Source: Flavobacterium sp. UGB4466 (GTDB lineage: Bacteria; Bacteroidota; Bacteroidia; Flavobacteriales; Flavobacteriaceae). Taken from it: a DNA stretch of 43,936 bases. Made by a program: the position numbers and the translations under genes. The notes under the pieces were generated by a model. That model worked only from the letters and a program-made list of their open reading frames with translations. It had not been told where the DNA came from and searched no databases. This document shows, one piece after another, positions 1 through 8,519 of the stretch. The number at the start of each line of letters is the position of its first letter. The stretch's first letter is position 1. The stretch is taken from assembly GCF_903469665.1 (NCBI RefSeq), contig NZ_CAGKLC010000033.1, positions 1 to 43,936 of the forward strand, read 5' to 3'.

Positions 1-15
1 TTTAGCAATAAACTA

Positions 16-23
16 TACTTTTG
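16..23 (+). promoter_or_regulatory. -7 promoter box for the TPR-AraC gene
   Basis: TACTTTTG matches the Bacteroidota -7 consensus TAnnTTTG. Transcription would begin near base 30, leaving a leader of about 10-25 nt before the candidate starts at 41 or 53. The -33 region lies at or beyond the window edge. Confidence 0.5.
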
Positions 24-40
24 TAAGAAATCAAATAGTT

Positions 41-1768
41 ATGATTCCTTATATGCGCTACAATCTTAATTTTTTATTACTCTTTACTGCTCTCTTATGT
101 GCACAAAATCCTAAAAAAGCCACAGTAGGACTTTCTTACAAAGAACTTAAAGACACATTTTGGAATAACGAAGGAAATAAAAAAAAGCAGTTCGAGTATG
201 CTAATGCTTTTTATAACAAAGCAAAAAGCGAAAATAATCCCATTGAAAAAGCAAGAGGTGCTTATTTGATTTCATTAATATCAACTAACGAAGTAGCAAT
301 AAAATATTTAGACAGCTCCATTTCATACAGCAAAAATTTAAACGATTCAAAGTATCCTGCTTATGCTTATTCCAGCAAAGCCTATGTATTAAAGTCTCAG
401 TCAAAATATAAAGAAGCTATCGATAATTTTTTGATTGCTGAACGTATTGCCAAAAGAAATAATCCTGATTTTTATTATAAAGTAAAGTTTTCGATAGCGG
501 TTTTGAGATCTGAAGAATTAGGTGAAATAACCGAAGCTCTAAAACTATACAAAGAATGTTTTAATTATTATAAAGAAAAAGAGGTACGAGATCCAAAATA
601 CTCCTACTCCTATCAGGATGTTTTATTTGCATTAGCTGATGCATTCAAAGCCTTGAAACAATCAGATTCAGCAACTTACTATAATAAATTAGGATATCGG
701 GAATCAAAACTCACCAAAGATTATGGGTATAATGCCCTTTTTGTGTTAAATGAAGGGGCTAATTTTGTAGAAAAGAAAATATACAAAACAGCTATAGACA
801 GTATCAATAAAGCTTTACCACAAGTAATTTACGATAAAGACACAGGAAACACTTTAGCGGCTTATTATTATTTAGGTAAGGCCTATGATGGGTTAGGAAA
901 AAAGGAGCTGGCCGTTGAAAATTTTGTAAAAGTAGATTCCATTTATGACAAAACAAAAAAAATTACGCCAGAGTTTACAAGTGGGTATCTTTATTTGATT
1001 TCTTACTTTAAAAACAAAAAAGATAAAGAAAATCAATTAAAGTACCTTACACAATACATGCATATTGACAGTGTTCTACAAACCAATTATAAAGAACTCA
1101 CTAAAAAACTGCAAAAAGAATACGATACTCCCAATTTAATTTTAGAAAAAGAGAACCTGATACGATCACTTACCAACGATCAGACCAAATCGTATTGGAG
1201 TATTGGTTTATTATTTCTATTGGTAATTATCGCAATAAGTTTTGGAGCCTATCAGTATCGTATCAAAAAGAGACAGTCCTCTCAATTTGAAAAAATAATG
1301 GCCAAATCAACTGATAATGAGATACAAACCGTTGAAATGAATAAAAAAGAAATCAATACAGCTAAATCCGGAGTCGAAAATATTGGCATCAATGAAGAAC
1401 TAGTTGAACAGATATTAAAAAAGCTAACTCACTTTGAACTAACCAAAGGATACTTATTATCAAACATTACCGTTCAGTCCTTATCTGATACTTTTGAAAC
1501 GAATAGTAAATACGTATCTAAAGTAGTCAATACCTATAAGGAAAAAACTTTTATACAATATATTAATGATCTAAGAATCGAACATGCTTTAGAATCTTTA
1601 AAAGAAGATCCTAAATTACAGAAATACACCATTCAGGCATTAGCTATTGAGTTCGGTTTTAATAATGCGGAATCATTTTCAACTGCGTTTTATAAAAAAA
1701 CCGGCATCAAACCGGTTTACTTTATCAAACAATTAGAAGAATTAAGAAAAAACACAACTACTTATTAA
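41..1768 (+). CDS. TPR-containing AraC-family transcriptional regulator
   Basis: A 575-residue protein with an N-terminal signal segment (LNFLLLFTALLCAQ). TPR-like helical repeats follow over roughly residues 40-370, one membrane segment at about 385-405 (IGLLFLLVIIAISFGAYQ), and a C-terminal AraC-type double HTH at about 480-565 (YINDLRIEHAL, then IQALAIEFGFNNAESFSTAFYKK). The architecture implies periplasmic repeats that sense a signal and a cytoplasmic DNA-binding domain, as in many Flavobacteria regulators. Two ATGs are possible, 41 and 53. The second gives a cleaner signal peptide, and a -7 box at 16-23 fits both. It sits directly upstream of the RiPP operon on the same strand but is separated by a hairpin at 1793-1814, so it is a plausible local regulator. 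The target is inferred, not shown. Confidence 0.85.
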   Translation: MIPYMRYNLNFLLLFTALLCAQNPKKATVGLSYKELKDTFWNNEGNKKKQFEYANAFYNKAKSENNPIEKARGAYLISLISTNEVAIKYLDSSISYSKNLNDSKYPAYAYSSKAYVLKSQSKYKEAIDNFLIAERIAKRNNPDFYYKVKFSIAVLRSEELGEITEALKLYKECFNYYKEKEVRDPKYSYSYQDVLFALADAFKALKQSDSATYYNKLGYRESKLTKDYGYNALFVLNEGANFVEKKIYKTAIDSINKALPQVIYDKDTGNTLAAYYYLGKAYDGLGKKELAVENFVKVDSIYDKTKKITPEFTSGYLYLISYFKNKKDKENQLKYLTQYMHIDSVLQTNYKELTKKLQKEYDTPNLILEKENLIRSLTNDQTKSYWSIGLLFLLVIIAISFGAYQYRIKKRQSSQFEKIMAKSTDNEIQTVEMNKKEINTAKSGVENIGINEELVEQILKKLTHFELTKGYLLSNITVQSLSDTFETNSKYVSKVVNTYKEKTFIQYINDLRIEHALESLKEDPKLQKYTIQALAIEFGFNNAESFSTAFYKKTGIKPVYFIKQLEELRKNTTTY

Positions 1769-1792
1769 TCAATATTAATCAGTAGATTTAAT

Positions 1793-1827
1793 ATCGAAAT
1801 TCCTGAATTTCGATAAATAGTTTTTTG
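1793..1827 (+). terminator. Hairpin/terminator between the AraC gene and the RiPP operon
   Basis: A perfect 9-bp stem ATCGAAATT/AATTTCGAT (1793-1801 with 1806-1814) has a 4-nt loop and is followed a few bases later by a T-run at 1821-1826. It would end the regulator transcript and leave the precursor gene to its own promoter. Confidence 0.6.
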
Positions 1828-1856
1828 TATTAGACATTATCTTTTCTGACAAAATT

Positions 1857-1864
1857 TATATTTG
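1857..1864 (+). promoter_or_regulatory. -7 promoter box of the RiPP precursor operon
   Basis: TATATTTG fits TAnnTTTG and lies 26 nt upstream of the precursor ATG at 1891. No clear TTTG -33 element is present at the usual 19-21 nt spacing, so an activator may be needed. Confidence 0.5.
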
Positions 1865-1890
1865 CAGTACAACTATTAAAAAGAGCAAAA

Positions 1891-2052
1891 ATGAAAATTG
1901 AGACAACTAAAAAAGATAGTAAAAAATTCGATTTAGAAAAAATGGAATTTGCAAAATTAAAGAATATGTATTTGATTATTGGCGGGGGTGACGATCCAGA
2001 TACAGGTACAGGAACTAGTCGTCGTTGCGATCCTAAAAAAAAGCAAGATTAA
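1891..2052 (+). CDS. RiPP (class I lanthipeptide-like) precursor peptide with GG leader
   Basis: This 53-residue ORF has a leader resembling the Bacteroidota natural-product precursors with GG motifs. Its stretch FDLEKMEFAKLKNMYLIIGG matches the usual pattern of an L/F-rich amphipathic segment ending in a double glycine. The residues after GG (GDDPDTGTGTSRRCDPKKKQ plus D) hold three Thr, one Ser and one Cys, so dehydration of several residues and at most one thioether ring is possible. It is 11 nt upstream of the first S8 peptidase and in the same operon as the LanB subunits, which is the main support for its role. The exact cleavage site (after GG or GGG) and any ring are inferred. An unmodified leader-like small protein is the alternative. 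Confidence 0.8.
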   Translation: MKIETTKKDSKKFDLEKMEFAKLKNMYLIIGGGDDPDTGTGTSRRCDPKKKQD

Positions 2053-2063
2053 CCAAACTCATA

Positions 2064-3740
2064 ATGAAATATATATATATCATCTGTTCTCTTTTTCTTA
2101 TATTATCTGGATGTAAACCTTCAAAAATTACGATCAATTCGAAAAAACCAAAAGATTCGAAAGAAACTTGGTACACCAAAGATTATAAAATAGATACTGT
2201 ACCTGGAATTTCGCTAGATAAATGGTACATTCAAAATAAAAAGAAACCTAAAAATACAGTTATCGTTGCTGTAATTGATACACAGATTGACAAGAATCAT
2301 GAGGATTTGAAAGAAAAAATTTGGACAAATACAAAAGAAATACCCGACAATAACCTTGACGACGACCATAATGGATTCGTAGACGATACGCAGGGGTGGA
2401 ATTTTGCTGCAAAAAAAGACAGTTATGTTGTTTGGGGAAATTTTGAATATATCAGGTTAATAAGAGAATTTAAAAACAAGTTCGAAAATAAGACAGAAAA
2501 CAGCATTTCAAAAAGTGACTTATCTGATTATAAAGAATATTTTCGGGCGAAAAAAAAGTTGGAAGAAGAATTGAGTTATTATCAAAATAGATTAAAATCT
2601 TTAGAATATAGTACTAAAATTTTTCCCGTTGCGAAAGACAGCTTGAAACACTATTTTCCAAAAGAGGATTATACTTTTGAACAACTGGACAGTTTGTACA
2701 AGATTTATAAAATAAATGATAAAACCTTTCGCCAGCGAAGAGAAAATGATGACCGAGATCTGGGAGCAATGATTGGTTTTCTGATGTTTAGACTGGAGTC
2801 ATATGAAACTACATTATCCGAGGTTATCGAGAGTAAAATACAAACCGATTCCATTGTTAATAAAAATCTGAATATCAATTTTGATGAAAGAAAGTTTATT
2901 GGAGACAATCCAAACATATTAGATAAAGGCTATGGTAGCAAGTATATAAGCATTTCTAAAGCAGGACACAGATCTTTTCAGGATCATAATACAAAAGTTT
3001 CAGGGATTATTGCCGCTGACAGAAACAACAATCTGGGAATTAAAGGGATTGCAGAAAATGTAAAAATTATGCCACTTACTATTTCTTATTCGGGAGATGA
3101 ACACGATAAAGATATTGCAATGGCTATCTATTATGCTGTTGACAATGGTGCAAAAGTGATAAATATGTCTTTTATAAAAGAATTTTCGTTAAGGCAAAAA
3201 TGGGTCACTGAAGCTTTTAAATATGCTGAAAAACATAATGTTTTACTGGTACATATTGCCGGAAATGACGCTTCTGATGTTGATAAAAATCCTGCTTATC
3301 CTAGTGATGTTAATTTTGATGGCACGCCTGAAATTTGTCATAACTTCATTAATGTAGGCTCCACAACAAATAAGTTAAATGAGAATTTTGTTTCTGTTTT
3401 TTCTAATTACGGTAAGTATAATGTTGATCTCTTTGCTCCCGGAAACGAAATTTACACCACTGCAGCTGGCAATACCTATAAATTTGATTCAGGGACTTCA
3501 TTAGCAGCTCCAATGGTTTCAGGAACAGCAGCACTTATGTGGTCCTATTATCCTAAACTTACTGCTGCTGAGGTAAAACAAATTATACTAGATTCGGGAA
3601 CGGCTTATGATATCGAAGTTATTGTTCCTGGTACAGAAGACAAAAAACTTCCTTTTTCACAATTGTCTAAATCAGGTAAGGTTTTAAATGTTTACAATGC
3701 TATGAAACTTGCTGAAAAAATCAGTAAAAACAAAAAATGA
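2064..3740 (+). CDS. Lipoprotein S8 (subtilisin-like) serine peptidase, copy 1
   Basis: A 558-residue protein with a lipoprotein signal (ILSGC, Cys17). The subtilase triad is visible: Asp72 (VAVIDTQID), His308 (DHNTKVSGIIAA), oxyanion Asn401 (AGND) and Ser479 (SGTSLAAPMVSG). About 235 residues separate Asp and His, far more than in typical subtilases, and this region is charged and helical. The usual HGTHV motif reads HNTKV. Anchored outside the cytoplasm, it is a candidate leader peptidase (LanP-like) or maturation/immunity protease for the peptide encoded just upstream. That role comes from context. It overlaps the second S8 gene by ATGA (start at 3737), implying translational coupling. Confidence 0.88.
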   Translation: MKYIYIICSLFLILSGCKPSKITINSKKPKDSKETWYTKDYKIDTVPGISLDKWYIQNKKKPKNTVIVAVIDTQIDKNHEDLKEKIWTNTKEIPDNNLDDDHNGFVDDTQGWNFAAKKDSYVVWGNFEYIRLIREFKNKFENKTENSISKSDLSDYKEYFRAKKKLEEELSYYQNRLKSLEYSTKIFPVAKDSLKHYFPKEDYTFEQLDSLYKIYKINDKTFRQRRENDDRDLGAMIGFLMFRLESYETTLSEVIESKIQTDSIVNKNLNINFDERKFIGDNPNILDKGYGSKYISISKAGHRSFQDHNTKVSGIIAADRNNNLGIKGIAENVKIMPLTISYSGDEHDKDIAMAIYYAVDNGAKVINMSFIKEFSLRQKWVTEAFKYAEKHNVLLVHIAGNDASDVDKNPAYPSDVNFDGTPEICHNFINVGSTTNKLNENFVSVFSNYGKYNVDLFAPGNEIYTTAAGNTYKFDSGTSLAAPMVSGTAALMWSYYPKLTAAEVKQIILDSGTAYDIEVIVPGTEDKKLPFSQLSKSGKVLNVYNAMKLAEKISKNKK

Positions 3741-5470
3741 AGAAAAAGCAAATTGCTAGTGAGGGAACATTAGTAAAAGTATACCTTTTTTTGGGTTTAC
3801 TATTATTTTTAATTGGCTGTAAAAGCAAACAAAATTTAAGTGCTTCTACAATTAATTCTATTAGAACAGAATTAACATCTTCAGAACTTAAAAACTGGTA
3901 TCAAAAAGATTATGCTTTAGATGGAGTTCCCGGAATTTCACTAGATAAATGGTACAATCAAAATAAGAAGAATCCTAAAAATACAATTATCGTTGCTGTA
4001 ATTGATACACAGATTGATAAAAATCATGAGGATTTAAAAGATAAAATTTGGTTTAATACAAAAGAAATTCCAGACAATGGAATAGATGACGACCATAATG
4101 GATACGTTGATGATGTAAACGGTTGGAATTTTACCTCAAATAAAAATGGGGATTATATTGTTTGGGGAAATTTTGAATATGTCAGACTGATTAGAGAATG
4201 GGGAAATTTATTCAAAAATAAAACCTTGGATCAAATTAAATCTGATGATTTGCCAAAATACAGAGAATATCTTAGAGCTTTAAAAATCTATGAAGGAGAA
4301 AAATCTGACTATCAAAATTGGTTACAAGCTTCAAAGTATAGCGTAAACATGTTTCCGATTGTAAAAGATAGCTTAAAACACTATTTCCCAAATGAAGATT
4401 ATAGCTACAAGCAACTAGATAGTTTATATAAGATACATAAAATAAATGACAAAACCTTTAGACAAAGAAGAGTGGACGATGATCGGGATATAGGTGCAAT
4501 GATCGGTTTTATGAAAACTAGATTTGAATATGGTGAAGAAACCCTTGAAAAGATGAAGGAAACGGAAAGGGAAGTTGATTCAGTTACAAATAAAAATTTA
4601 AACTTAGACTATAATGAAAGATTATTAATAGGAGATAATCCTAATGTACTTGAAAAAGGATATGGCTCCGGTCGTATTAGTATTCTTAAAAATGGCTTTA
4701 AGAATATCCAAGGGCATTCTACTAAAATATCAGGAATCATAGCTGCCAATAGAGATAATCATAAAGGCGTAAAAGGTTTTTCTCAAAATATTAAAATTAT
4801 GCCTCTTGCTATTTCTTTTTCAGGAGATGAACATGACAAAGACATTGCTATGGCTATTTATTATGCAGTCGATAATGGAGCAAAAGTAATCAATATGTCA
4901 TTCGGAAAAGAATTCTCTATCCATCAAAACTGGGTTTCAGATGCTTTTAAATACGCTGAAAAACGTAATGTGTTACTGGTCCATAGTTCAGGGAATAATT
5001 CTTTTGATACAGATAAAAATCCATATTACCCAAGTGACAGTAATTTTGAAGAAACTTCTGAAATTTGCAATAATTTTATAAATGTTGGTTCAATATCTTC
5101 ACGATTAGACAGCACTTTCGTATCTAGTTTTTCAAATTATGGTAAAGTAAATGTGGATTTGTTCGCCCCTGGAGAAGAAATTTACACTACAGCCAAGAAT
5201 AATGCCTACGAATCTGATTCAGGAACTTCATTGGCAGCCCCAATGGTTTCCGGAACAGCTGCATTAATATGGTCCTATTATCCTAAACTTACTGCTGCTG
5301 AGGTAAAACAAATTATACTAGATTCGGGAACGGCTTATGATATCGAAGTTATTGTTCCAGGTACAGAAGACAAAAAAGTTCCTTTTTCAGAATTGTCTAA
5401 ATCAGGTAAGGTTTTAAATGTTTACAATGCTATGAAACTTGCTGAAAAAGTCAGCAAAAAGAAAAAATGA
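3737..5470 (+). CDS. Lipoprotein S8 (subtilisin-like) serine peptidase, copy 2
   Basis: A tandem paralogue of the preceding gene, 577 residues, with lipobox LIGC. It retains Asp90 (VAVIDTQID), a His in GHSTKISGIIAA, Asn in SSGNNS and Ser in SGTSLAAPMVSG, so it should be active. The same long insertion between Asp and His is present. Overall the proteins are clearly similar but diverged, whereas the last ~200 nt are almost identical to copy 1, as described in the findings. The gene overlaps the LanB subunit start by ATGA at 5467. Two subtilases may cut different sites or act on different products, or one may protect the producer; the sequence does not decide between these. Confidence 0.88.
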   Translation: MKKKQIASEGTLVKVYLFLGLLLFLIGCKSKQNLSASTINSIRTELTSSELKNWYQKDYALDGVPGISLDKWYNQNKKNPKNTIIVAVIDTQIDKNHEDLKDKIWFNTKEIPDNGIDDDHNGYVDDVNGWNFTSNKNGDYIVWGNFEYVRLIREWGNLFKNKTLDQIKSDDLPKYREYLRALKIYEGEKSDYQNWLQASKYSVNMFPIVKDSLKHYFPNEDYSYKQLDSLYKIHKINDKTFRQRRVDDDRDIGAMIGFMKTRFEYGEETLEKMKETEREVDSVTNKNLNLDYNERLLIGDNPNVLEKGYGSGRISILKNGFKNIQGHSTKISGIIAANRDNHKGVKGFSQNIKIMPLAISFSGDEHDKDIAMAIYYAVDNGAKVINMSFGKEFSIHQNWVSDAFKYAEKRNVLLVHSSGNNSFDTDKNPYYPSDSNFEETSEICNNFINVGSISSRLDSTFVSSFSNYGKVNVDLFAPGEEIYTTAKNNAYESDSGTSLAAPMVSGTAALIWSYYPKLTAAEVKQIILDSGTAYDIEVIVPGTEDKKVPFSELSKSGKVLNVYNAMKLAEKVSKKKK

Positions 5471-7665
5471 CATCGAATTTCAAGATAGCATCCTTTGATG
5501 CTTATGTATTAAGAACTCCCTTATTTCCATTGTCTTTATACCTCAGCACAGTGGAAAATTATTCGGCTGAAAAAGCAAAACTACAATATCAAAATCCACT
5601 CATTCGGGAAGCTATTCATTTAGCTTCTCCGGATTTGACAAAAGAATTGGATAAATGGGTGAAAACCGATTCAAACCTGTCTGTTGAAAAGGCAAAAAAG
5701 TTAGAACTAACATTCTTAAAATATTTGGCCAGAATGTCCTCCAGGTGTACTCCTTTTGGACTTTTTTCGGGCTGTTCCGTGGGGAGAACAGCTGCTGAAA
5801 CGAAAATTATTCTGGAAGATACAGACAGGTTTGAACGTTTTACTCAATTTGATATGCAATTCTGGGTAATGCTGCTTCAGGAAATTTCCAAAAAAAAGGA
5901 AGTAATTCCACATTTGAAATATTACCCTAACAATAGTATTTACAAAATTGGAGATTTTTATCGTTACATCGAATACAAAAGTATAGAGACAAAGCGGGAA
6001 CACAGTATTTCGGCCTTACGAGTAGCTACCCTACTAACAGAACTGCTTGACTCCATACAACAAGGGATGACTGTTGAAGAAATGGTCACGTTTTTGTCGG
6101 ATGACGAAGATGAAAAACAAGAAGCTCATGAATATGTTTTAAAACTTATTGATTTTCAGTTTTTGGTAAGTGAATTGGATGCTGTTGTTACAGGAATTGA
6201 CAACGGGGAAAGGATTTTAGATGTTTTGAAAAAAATTCCGGCTCTGGAGAACGAATATCAAATGTTAGAAAAAATTCTGGAAGAGCTTCTTTCCTTAGAT
6301 AAAAAACTTGTTCCTACTGAAAAGACCTATCAGAAAATTAAAAACAACATAAAACGTCTTGAAATTGACTTTGATGAAAAGTATCTTTTTCAAACCGATC
6401 TAAATTCAAGTACCTCAGTAAATACTTTAAACAAAAATGTTTCCCAAAAAGTATTAAGGGCCGTTGAGTTTTTGAATGGTATTCAAATGAAAGAGAAGTT
6501 TCAGAATCAGGAAAGTTTCAAAAAAGCATTTACACAAAGATACGAAAGCAGAGTAATGCCATTGACAACCGTTCTGGATACCGAAATTGGAATTGGTTAT
6601 CTGCAGAATCAAGAAATGAATGACAATCATGAGGTTTTAGAGTTTCTTTCTCTTAAGTCTAAAGAAACGGAGAACCAAAACGAACTTTGGACATCTTATG
6701 ATTATATTCTTCAGAAAAAGATACAAGAGTGCCTGATAAAAGGAGGGACAGAAATTTCGTTAACGGAGAAAGATTTTCCCAACTTCAATACTGATTTTAG
6801 TAACGCTCCGGCCACATTTTCTGTACTATTTGAAGTTTTAAATGAGGAAAAAATTGTAATTGAATCTTCCGGAAATGTAAGCGCAGCCAAACTATTAGGA
6901 CGATTCTGCAACGGTAATGCATCCATCCATAAACTAACCAGGGAAATCATAGAAAAAGAAGAGGTTTTTCATGCCAATCGGATAATGGCAGAGGTGGTAC
7001 ATGTTCCTGAATCCAGAACGGGAAATATTTTACGCAGGCCTGTTTTACGAAAACATGAAATCAGCTATTTAGCAAAATCCGGAGTGCCCGAAAATGATAC
7101 CATTCCTTTAAATGATCTGTGGATTTCTATAGAAAATGATACCATAATTCTGTTTTCTAAAAAGCACCAGAAAAAGATCATTCCCTGTTTGTCAAACGCT
7201 CATAATTTTGCTAAAAATTCGCTGCCACTTTATCATTTTTTATGTGATTTACAGTCTCAGCATACCAAACCGATTTATTCTTTTGATTGGGGAGTCTTAA
7301 GAAATCATTACACCTATTTTCCAAGAGTACTGTATCGCGATATCATTTTATCAAAAGCCAAGTGGATTGTAGTAAAAGAAGAAATTATGCCTTTTTCTAA
7401 AATGAACGATAAACAGCTTTTGGAAGATTTTTTAAAATGGCGTTCCCAAAGAAATATTCCCCGTTATGTCAATTGGGCTAATCATGACCATACACTTTTG
7501 TTTGATTTTGAAACCCAAATAGGAGTTGAACTATTTTTAAATTCAGTCAAAAATAAAGACAAAATCACTTTGGAAGAATTCCTGTTTACGAAAAAATCTG
7601 TCGTACAAAATCAAAACACAGCTGGTTATTGCAATCAATTTATACTATCATTTTACAAAGAATAA
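5467..7665 (+). CDS. Lantibiotic dehydratase, N-terminal (glutamylation) subunit, split LanB
   Basis: A 732-residue protein resembling the lantibiotic dehydratase N-terminal domain. The family motif RxxxRxTPFGLF is present (Arg89, Arg93, Thr95, then PFGLF), and the C-terminal part (WANHDHTLLFDFE) is also family-like. In class I LanB enzymes this domain uses glutamyl-tRNA to glutamylate Ser/Thr of the precursor. The elimination domain is encoded separately by the next gene, as in pinensin-like and thiopeptide clusters. Its start overlaps the stop of the second S8 gene. Cytoplasmic, no signal peptide. The length suits a stand-alone N-terminal subunit rather than a ~1000-residue full LanB. Confidence 0.9.
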   Translation: MTSNFKIASFDAYVLRTPLFPLSLYLSTVENYSAEKAKLQYQNPLIREAIHLASPDLTKELDKWVKTDSNLSVEKAKKLELTFLKYLARMSSRCTPFGLFSGCSVGRTAAETKIILEDTDRFERFTQFDMQFWVMLLQEISKKKEVIPHLKYYPNNSIYKIGDFYRYIEYKSIETKREHSISALRVATLLTELLDSIQQGMTVEEMVTFLSDDEDEKQEAHEYVLKLIDFQFLVSELDAVVTGIDNGERILDVLKKIPALENEYQMLEKILEELLSLDKKLVPTEKTYQKIKNNIKRLEIDFDEKYLFQTDLNSSTSVNTLNKNVSQKVLRAVEFLNGIQMKEKFQNQESFKKAFTQRYESRVMPLTTVLDTEIGIGYLQNQEMNDNHEVLEFLSLKSKETENQNELWTSYDYILQKKIQECLIKGGTEISLTEKDFPNFNTDFSNAPATFSVLFEVLNEEKIVIESSGNVSAAKLLGRFCNGNASIHKLTREIIEKEEVFHANRIMAEVVHVPESRTGNILRRPVLRKHEISYLAKSGVPENDTIPLNDLWISIENDTIILFSKKHQKKIIPCLSNAHNFAKNSLPLYHFLCDLQSQHTKPIYSFDWGVLRNHYTYFPRVLYRDIILSKAKWIVVKEEIMPFSKMNDKQLLEDFLKWRSQRNIPRYVNWANHDHTLLFDFETQIGVELFLNSVKNKDKITLEEFLFTKKSVVQNQNTAGYCNQFILSFYKE

Positions 7666-7667
7666 AA

Positions 7668-8516
7668 ATGCAGAGAAATTCTTGTTTAGGCAGTCAGTGG
7701 TTGTATTATAAAATTTATACCGGTGTAAAAACAGCTGATTATATTTTAATTGAAAAATTAGCCCCTGTTATAACCTACTTAGAAAAAAAGAAAAAAATCC
7801 AAAAGTGGTTTTTTATTCGATATCGGGATCCTGAGGAACATCTGCGAATTCGTTTTTTAATAGACGACGCTGAAAATATGACCGCACTCATCAATTCATT
7901 TTATCCTATTTTTAAAGAACTTCTGGATGAAAATATAATTTGGAAAATCCAAACCGATACCTATCAAAGAGAAATTGAACGGTATGGTAAAAAGACCATC
8001 TATGATTCTGAATTTCTATTCTGGAAAGACAGTAAAATGATTTTAAGCTATCTGAGTCTGAAAACTTCTTTCCTGGCAAAAGAAACGTCTATTTGTTTTA
8101 GCCTTTTGATGGTTGATTCTTTCCTTAATTCGTTCAGGCTGTCAAATTCGGAAAAATTAACTTTAATGGATAAACTTCAAATTGCTTTTAAAGAAGAATT
8201 TGAAATAGGTAAAATTCAGAAAAAGGAAATGGATATCCATTACCGATCACTGTATCCGCAAATCAAACTTTTTCTGGAAGCTGAAAATCAGGATAATTTT
8301 CCTGAAATCTTTTCTATTGTCAATAGAAAATCAAATCTTATCGAGAAAAAGGTTTTTGAAATAATCGATAAAATTCAAATTCCCATAGATGATTTTTTAT
8401 CGAGCCATATTCATATGATGATTAACAGGCAATATACTTCTAAACAAAGAACCTATGAGCTTGTTGTCTACGACCATTTGTATCGCTATTATAAAACTTT
8501 ATGTTACAAAAAGTAA
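7668..8516 (+). CDS. SpaB_C-type lantibiotic/thiopeptide elimination subunit, split LanB
   Basis: A 282-residue protein starting at ATG 7668, two bases after the upstream stop. An in-frame TTG at 7629 inside the previous gene is less likely. The SpaB C-terminal/thiopeptide-type domain is recognisable by WLYYKIYTG near the N terminus and by WFFIRYRDPEEHLRIRF at about 47-63. In split systems this subunit eliminates glutamate from glutamylated Ser/Thr to give dehydroalanine or dehydrobutyrine; related domains in thiopeptide pathways catalyse cycloaddition. It is the last gene of the cluster. The convergent antiporter gene ends 3 nt away, so no LanC or exporter gene follows. Confidence 0.88.
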   Translation: MQRNSCLGSQWLYYKIYTGVKTADYILIEKLAPVITYLEKKKKIQKWFFIRYRDPEEHLRIRFLIDDAENMTALINSFYPIFKELLDENIIWKIQTDTYQREIERYGKKTIYDSEFLFWKDSKMILSYLSLKTSFLAKETSICFSLLMVDSFLNSFRLSNSEKLTLMDKLQIAFKEEFEIGKIQKKEMDIHYRSLYPQIKLFLEAENQDNFPEIFSIVNRKSNLIEKKVFEIIDKIQIPIDDFLSSHIHMMINRQYTSKQRTYELVVYDHLYRYYKTLCYKK

Positions 8517-8519
8517 AAA

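Noticed and set aside
1891..8516. LanC cyclase or ABC exporter hidden within the RiPP locus
   Set aside because: All sizeable frames between 1768 and 10121 are accounted for by S8, LanB, SpaB_C and antiporter proteins; none has the LanC zinc motifs or ABC Walker motifs.
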